Assembly: GCA_018292915.2 (NCBI GenBank)
Contig: JACVVK020000457.1
Span: 114,501 to 178,500 of the forward strand
Length of the DNA: 64,000 bases
Direction: 5' to 3'
Origin: Batillaria attramentaria
Taxonomy: Eukaryota > Mollusca > Gastropoda > Batillariidae
Of this stretch, positions 58,419 through 64,000 are shown piece by piece. The translations under genes and the position numbers were made by a program. Position 1 is the stretch's first letter. Each line of letters starts with the position of its first letter. A model generated the notes under the pieces. The model made no database searches. It was given only the letters and a program-made list of their open reading frames with translations, and was not told the origin of the DNA.

Positions 58419-58864
58419 GAGCAGTCGCCAACCCGCTGCCACCGTTGAAACCACAGTCTCACTGCATTTTCTTTTTGTACAGTACTTATTGGCCATTCTC
58501 TCTATCCCCTTTCTGCCGAATGGTAAAGCGTTGGACTCCCGATGCTCAGGTCGTGAGTTCGAATCCCGGCTAGGGCCACATATTTGTGCTGGCCTTTTTC
58601 TCGTTGCCCCGTCTTTGATATCACCCATACGTGGCGGAAAAGGACGTTTAACTCCCAAACACCCATCCACCCTATCCCCTTTCTTCCTGTCTCTTTCTTT
58701 ACAGATCTGTCCTATCATAATACTGTATTTGACGCCTCCGCCACACATGTTTTTGTACTTATAAGCACACTACACTTATAAGTTTTTGACTTCTTGTGCT
58801 GGGCCTCGTGAAAATTGTGAGAGTGCATATTTATACTTTTTGGAAAATGAAAACTGTTTAAACC
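58419..58864 (+). mobile_element. 3' end of the LINE-2 family, with a nested SINE-A
   Basis: It matches the LINE-2 3' UTR: CCCGCTGCCACCG, TTTGTACAGTACTTATTGGC, TTACAGATCTGTCCTATCAT, CATGTTTTTGTACTTATAAG and a shared end AAAACTGTTTAAACC. AAAGACCTGACT flanks it at 58407-58418 and 58865-58876 (perfect 12-bp TSD). It is about 280 bp of LINE without coding sequence, interrupted by SINE-A at 58515-58671. Confidence 0.9.
58515..58671 (+). repeat. SINE-A nested in a LINE 3' end, 13-bp TSD
   Basis: CTATCCCCTTTCT is at 58502-58514 and 58672-58684. The SINE is 5'-truncated by about 15 bp (starts GCCGAATGGTAAAGCG). Confidence 0.95.
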
Positions 58865-58876
58865 AAAGACCTGACT

Positions 58877-59880
58877 CTCTCTGCACACCTTGTGTGAAGC
58901 AGCCCTTACTCTCCCCACAACTTCACAGCGGGTCGATGAGCCAACAAGAGGCAGTAAAGACTCGGGCTTTTTTCCTCTCGCACACAGAAAGAGCTGCTAC
59001 TGCTAGTGACGGCACTAATGGGCCAAAGCACGAAGGCAGAAGTGTCGACCTTTGTCGTTTCCCAGTCACAGGATATGTCGAGGACGACGTGCACTAAGTC
59101 GCAGGATATGCTCCCCACGTGATGCCCGGACATGGCTCTTCTTGGCTTTGGGGCTGTGTTCAGCCGACATGATCAGTGTCTGTGGGGGAACAGATCCTGA
59201 TTTTCTTCTTGGGTTAAAAAAAACCCAACCCCTTATTTATTTTATTTGGGGGGGGGGGGGGGGTTGTGATTCGTTGGTGTCACTTCATCTTAAAGGCACA
59301 ACTTGAATGGGAGAAGTTACTCTTCTTTTTTGTTGTTGTTTGTTGTTATTTTAACTGGGAGATGGGGATGGAAACACACAAAGCAATTTCTATACTTTAT
59401 ATTTTTCTACTATATATATATTTCTATTTAAAAAAAGGAACGATAACAGTGAAACTGCCAGTGCACTAACTGATTCTTTCATCTGAATGTCACTGACAGG
59501 TTGAAAGTTCCGAAAGTGACCTGCTTCACCCAAAAGCGTACCTTCTTAAACGGTGTCATGAAGTTTGGTTTATTGCAATACAGTTTGTTCAGAGTGAATA
59601 AACAATTTCTGAGCATGAACAAGCTAGGCTTATAATAATGCTCAGGGGTCAACAAACAAGTGCACGTTAACGGTATTGCAATGGCGGTAATTATAGTCAT
59701 GAAGTTTGGTTTGTATGAAGAATTTTCAAGAGCTTACCGCTAGTAGTGTGTGTGTGTGGCGGGGTGGGGGTGGGGGAGGAAGGTCGTTTAGTTCCTTAAA
59801 AGCAACTTATAGAAGAAGCACTGTATACCTAGATCTTAAACCAAACATTTTGTCGTCAAGATCATACACGGCTGACTGCG
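58877..59880. other. Non-coding stretch
   Basis: G run at 59249-59264; nothing else recognised. Confidence 0.4.
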
Positions 59881-59884
59881 CATA

Positions 59885-60060
59885 ATTCAGAGGGAATTGG
59901 CCTGCTGGTCACTGCGTTCGCCTGCGGAGCCTGAGGGACAAGGTTCAAATCCTCTGGTGGGCAGCGATTCTGTTTTGGGTGTTTCCCCTCTCCTGATCTT
60001 GTCAGAAGTCACTTGCTGACACGTATGCGCTTATTTCATTAGAAACACCACCACCACCAT
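59885..60060 (+). repeat. SINE-D-like element with (CCA/CAA)n tail
   Basis: Head CTGCTGGTCACTGCGTTCGC (A-box-like) and AAGGTTCAAATCCTCTGGTG (B box), then GGGCAGCGATTCTG and a tail of CCA and CAA repeats. Confidence 0.55.
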
Positions 60061-60245
60061 CACCACCACCACAACAACAATAAAAAACAAAACAGCAAAA
60101 CAACAACAACAACAAAAAAACAACAACAACAACAACAAAAACAGCAACAAAAAACAACAAAATTCCTGCCTATCACGGGATTCGAACAAGGACCCTCAGG
60201 ATTCGCAGGCGGACGCCTCAGCCACTGGGCCTGATCGTCCTTATT
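60061..60245 (-). repeat. tRNA-derived SINE, minus strand, tail-to-tail with the previous one
   Basis: On minus: CCAGTGGCTGAGGCGTCCGC, B box TTGTTCGAATCCCGTG, TAGGCAGGAATTTTG, then a (GTT)n tail reaching about 60061. Confidence 0.6.
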
Positions 60246-60556
60246 TGCGACTCGCGTTCTGTGCAATGACAACCGCAACGGTGTATTGACCTTTCTGTCC
60301 ACCTGTGAGATCAAAGATGTCGACATTGTGACGTGAATCATTGTGCGCTGCACGTGCACCTCGCTCCGTCGCCTTTCTGATTGGCATGGCCAGGTAATTA
60401 TGCAAAACTTAAAAACAAAGTGACAAGTTGTACAAAAGGGATGAATTCTTTTTCCTGTGTCTATTGATGGTTCTGGGTGTAAAACACATTTTACGCTTGG
60501 AGAAAACGGTTTTTGGCGAGCTGACAGCCTGACAAACTGTAGAACAGCAGGAAATT

Positions 60557-60590
<34 letters not shown>

Positions 60591-61580
60591 CGAATTCTGT
60601 AGTCAAGGTTCAAAGAGTGTGTTCATTTAACCCATTTTGGGGCGTGGAGGAACCATACAGTAGCGGTGTAGCATGAAAGCAATCAAACGAAAGATACTGC
60701 CATCTTATTCTTTACAATTCTTACAGGTACCCAAAAGTGTGGGGTGGAAGAAGTGTGGACAATTGCGGAGAGGAAAGGGGTGGTTGAGGGAAAGGGACCG
60801 AGGGGAGGGGGAGCGAGCGACGTGTGTATTTGGGGGTTGGGGAGAAACCTGAGGTTACTAAAAGAAGATGGACTGTCGCAGTGAACAGAGGTGTGTGTGG
60901 GGGGGGGGGCTAGCGTGAGGGTACTCGAAAAAGATGGACTGAAGCAGAGGGCAGAGGGGTGTGTGCGTGTGTGCGTGCGTGCGTGTGTGTGTGAGTGTGT
61001 GTGTGTGTGGGTGGGGGGGGGGGGGGGGGATGGCGGAGAGGCAGTATTCAAACAAGCACTGCAGGCGGTCGACTGAGAGAGATCTAGAGACCGATTGAAA
61101 GTCAGCAAGTGAGGCGGACATGTTCGGCCAACATACTTTCCGCCTGACGGAGTTCCCGCCCCTGACCCAGGAGCCCCCGCCCAGCACGTGCGCGCCGCCT
61201 AGGACGCAAGGGGGCGCAATCAATTAGTGCCCGGTCCCCCAATTTGCCCGCTGCCTGCACCCACACTGGCACGACCCCGTCCCCACGGGCTCATGGTTGT
61301 GATAGGAGTGAGGGGTGGGGGGGCGGGAGGGGGAGGATGGGGGGGGGGGGGGGCAAGAGGGAGGTGGGTGTACGTTTGATGAAATAATCCCAGGCAGTGG
61401 ACGGTCACAGCGAAGGGTCATGTCGTTTGCGACAGTAGTGGCACAAGTAGCGCAACACATGTATTTCAAATTGTAGATTGTAGGGATTTAAAAAGGAGGT
61501 TAAATTTTTTGTTTTTTTTTTTTTTTTTAAATCAAGCTCGACTGCCGACTGGCTCTTCAGAAGAAATGGTGCGCATAGAC
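60246..61580. other. Non-coding stretch with G-rich tracts
   Basis: (GA)n and G run at 60557-60589; G/TG-rich tracts at 60891-60909, 60958-61030 and 61309-61354; T run at 61507-61528. No coding region supported. Confidence 0.45.
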
Positions 61581-61587
61581 ATTATGT

Positions 61588-61588
<1 letters not shown>

Positions 61589-61645
<57 letters not shown>
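61589..61645 (+). repeat. (TG)n microsatellite
   Basis: About 28 TG units. Confidence 0.95.
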
Positions 61646-61647
<2 letters not shown>

Positions 61648-62054
61648 AGAATGGAAGAGTGAGGATGAGAAAAGGGAACCAATTTCCGGAAAACGCTAGG
61701 ATGCAAAGAGCAGGAATCATTTCCTATTTAAAACAAGAAATTCCCTTCTTGACATACAAGAACTTAGCATAACCATAAGAAAATATGAACTGAAATTGTC
61801 CCCTCTTTCTCACACAATAATGCAAAACCTGCTGCGCACAGCCACGGAGGACTGGCTAAACTGACAATTCATCGCTGCCGATTATTGTTTGATGTGATTA
61901 CAGATGGCGAGTAATGGATAGGTCTTGGCCGGGCACACCAGATCACAGCGCACAGAGTGTGAACTACTGATAGCACATGCAGATGATGGGCACCGGGCAG
62001 GGTAGATTTTTAGCACGCCCGATTGTTGCCCTTGCTCCACAATGTGACGGAGTA

Positions 62055-62239
62055 CGGGTAGGTGGGTGGGTGTTTGGGGGTCAGTTTTACGTCCTTTACC
62101 ACCACATACGGGTGATATCAAAGACGGGGCAACGATGAAAAAGCCAGCATAAATGTTTGGTCCCAGCCGGGATACTGACGAACTCACGACCCGAGCATTA
62201 GAAGTCCAGTTCTCTACCATTCGGCCACCTCGGCTCCCA
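62055..62239 (-). repeat. SINE-A copy with 10-bp TSD
   Basis: TGACGGAGTA is at 62045-62054 and 62240-62249. A full minus-strand copy of the CTTCTAATGC subtype lies between. Confidence 0.93.
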
Positions 62240-62257
62240 TGACGGAGTAGGGAGTGG

Positions 62258-62904
<647 letters not shown>

Positions 62905-62913
62905 CCGTAGATG

Positions 62914-63093
62914 GGGGAGCCGGGATCGCCGAATGGTAGAGCGTTGGGCTGTCAATGCTCGGGTCGTGAGTTCGAACCCCGGCTGGGGCCAAATATTTGT
63001 GCTGGCCTTGTTCTCGTTACCCCGTCTTTGATACCTTACGTGGTGGAAAAGGACGTTAAAATCCCAAACAACCCCCACCCCACCCCACCTTAC
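62914..63093 (+). repeat. SINE-A copy with 9-bp TSD
   Basis: CCGTAGATG is at 62905-62913 and 63094-63102. A full plus-strand copy lies between, with a C-rich tail. Confidence 0.92.
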
Positions 63094-63102
63094 CCGTAGA
63101 TG

Positions 63103-63539
63103 ACACTTAGTAGATAGTGTTGCCATATGCCTATACATGTACCACTTTTAAACCTACTCTTGTCAAAATCTGCTCACGGGCTGTCAAAGGCCGGGGACGA
63201 GGAACCTTATGTCAGAGGCAGTACAGCATGGACAGAAATCGCGTGCACGTGAAAAAACTGTGCCAGCGCCAGCATGCGCGAGTGCGCCGATCACGTGATT
63301 ATGACCAGAGGCATCACATATGACGCCGGCCTCTGATATCTGTTGTGATCTGATCCGTTAGGTCAGGGTGAGTGATGTGTGGCGGTCCCCTTGTCGATGG
63401 AATACGCCACCAGAGGGCTCTGGGTGTATCACCACGGATCACAATGTATCGGCTGTCAAATATTTGTCATGTGCATCACTAGCTTCAGGTCAGGAGGGGG
63501 GGATACCACCTGAAAATTGAAAAAACAAAACAAAAACCT
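63103..63539. other. Non-coding stretch, nothing recognised
   Basis: Short frames only. Confidence 0.4.
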
Positions 63540-63554
63540 TCTCTCTCTCTCTCT

Positions 63555-63611
<57 letters not shown>

Positions 63612-63619
63612 CAACAACG

Positions 63620-63715
<96 letters not shown>

Positions 63716-63778
63716 CAACAACAACAACAACAACACACACACACACACCACACACACGACAACAACAACAACAACAAC

Positions 63779-63862
<84 letters not shown>
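63540..63862 (+). repeat. (TC)n then alternating (CA)n and (CAA)n arrays
   Basis: TC at 63540-63556; CA to about 63609; CAA-type to about 63650; CA to about 63712; CAA-type to about 63734; short CA; CAA-type to about 63780; CA to 63861. About 320 bp of simple sequence. Confidence 0.95.
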
Positions 63863-64000
63863 GGTTTACAACGTTTCAAACATAAAAGATACATTTTCCA
63901 GGTTTGTTCATAGCCACAAATCATATAGAACGTCAAGCATGATGAGCGTGGTCAACCTCAGACCTGTGCTAAATTTGAACCTCATTTGAGCTTGCAGTTC

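Noticed and set aside
63456..63936. Cys/Val- and Thr/His-rich frames of 120-150 codons
   Set aside because: They are translations of CA and CAA microsatellites. The same is true of all similar frames across the window.

Overview
This is eukaryotic, animal-like DNA. The first 6.8 kb hold the 3' half of one multi-exon gene with GT-AG introns and vertebrate-style polyadenylation signals. The other 57 kb are non-coding and repeat-rich. The very dense (TG)n/(GA)n microsatellites, the many tRNA-derived SINEs and the non-LTR retrotransposon remnants would fit a marine invertebrate, most likely a mollusc. That is an inference; no taxon can be proved from the sequence alone.

The gene is cytoplasmic isoleucyl-tRNA synthetase (IARS1), plus strand, in twelve exons from 197 to 6847. 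It enters at the KMSKS loop and runs through the anticodon-binding domain and the C-terminal appendix to the stop codon. The HIGH motif and editing domain lie upstream of the window. The last three exons encode two homologous repeats that are split by introns at the same place.

From about 7 to 64 kb I find no second complete gene. The best coding candidate is a 54-bp orphan exon at 49847-49900, open in phase 0 with strongly GC-ending codons, about 130 bp after a satellite array. Four CpG-rich patches carry NRF1-, ETS-, CRE- or YY1-like motifs (10.4, 40.3, 44.5 and 50.8 kb) and could be promoters or enhancers.

Most of the remainder is layered mobile DNA. SINE-A (tRNA head, about 170 bp, CCCA-rich tail) has about 20 copies, many with 9-15 bp target-site duplications (TSDs). 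SINE-B (about 400 bp, ATT tail) has five copies and a fragment. SINE-C is a complete 534-bp element with a perfect 13-bp TSD. Several smaller tRNA-headed families also occur. There are four LINE pieces: a frameshifted reverse transcriptase (14.9-16.4 kb), a 5'-truncated but still open one (42.4-43.8 kb), a 3' end of the same family with a SINE-A nested in it (58.4-58.9 kb), and an unrelated C-terminal zinc-knuckle piece (57.2-57.5 kb, minus). At least five terminal-inverted-repeat or foldback DNA elements are visible, two of them multicopy (three copies; two copies of exactly 337 bp).

Tandem repeats include a 35/35/39-bp higher-order minisatellite (18.2 kb), a 120-bp satellite (49.0-49.7 kb), a 45-bp minisatellite open on both strands (55.3-55.8 kb), a long AT palindrome (48.2 kb), long G runs, and an alternating CA/CAA tract at the right end.
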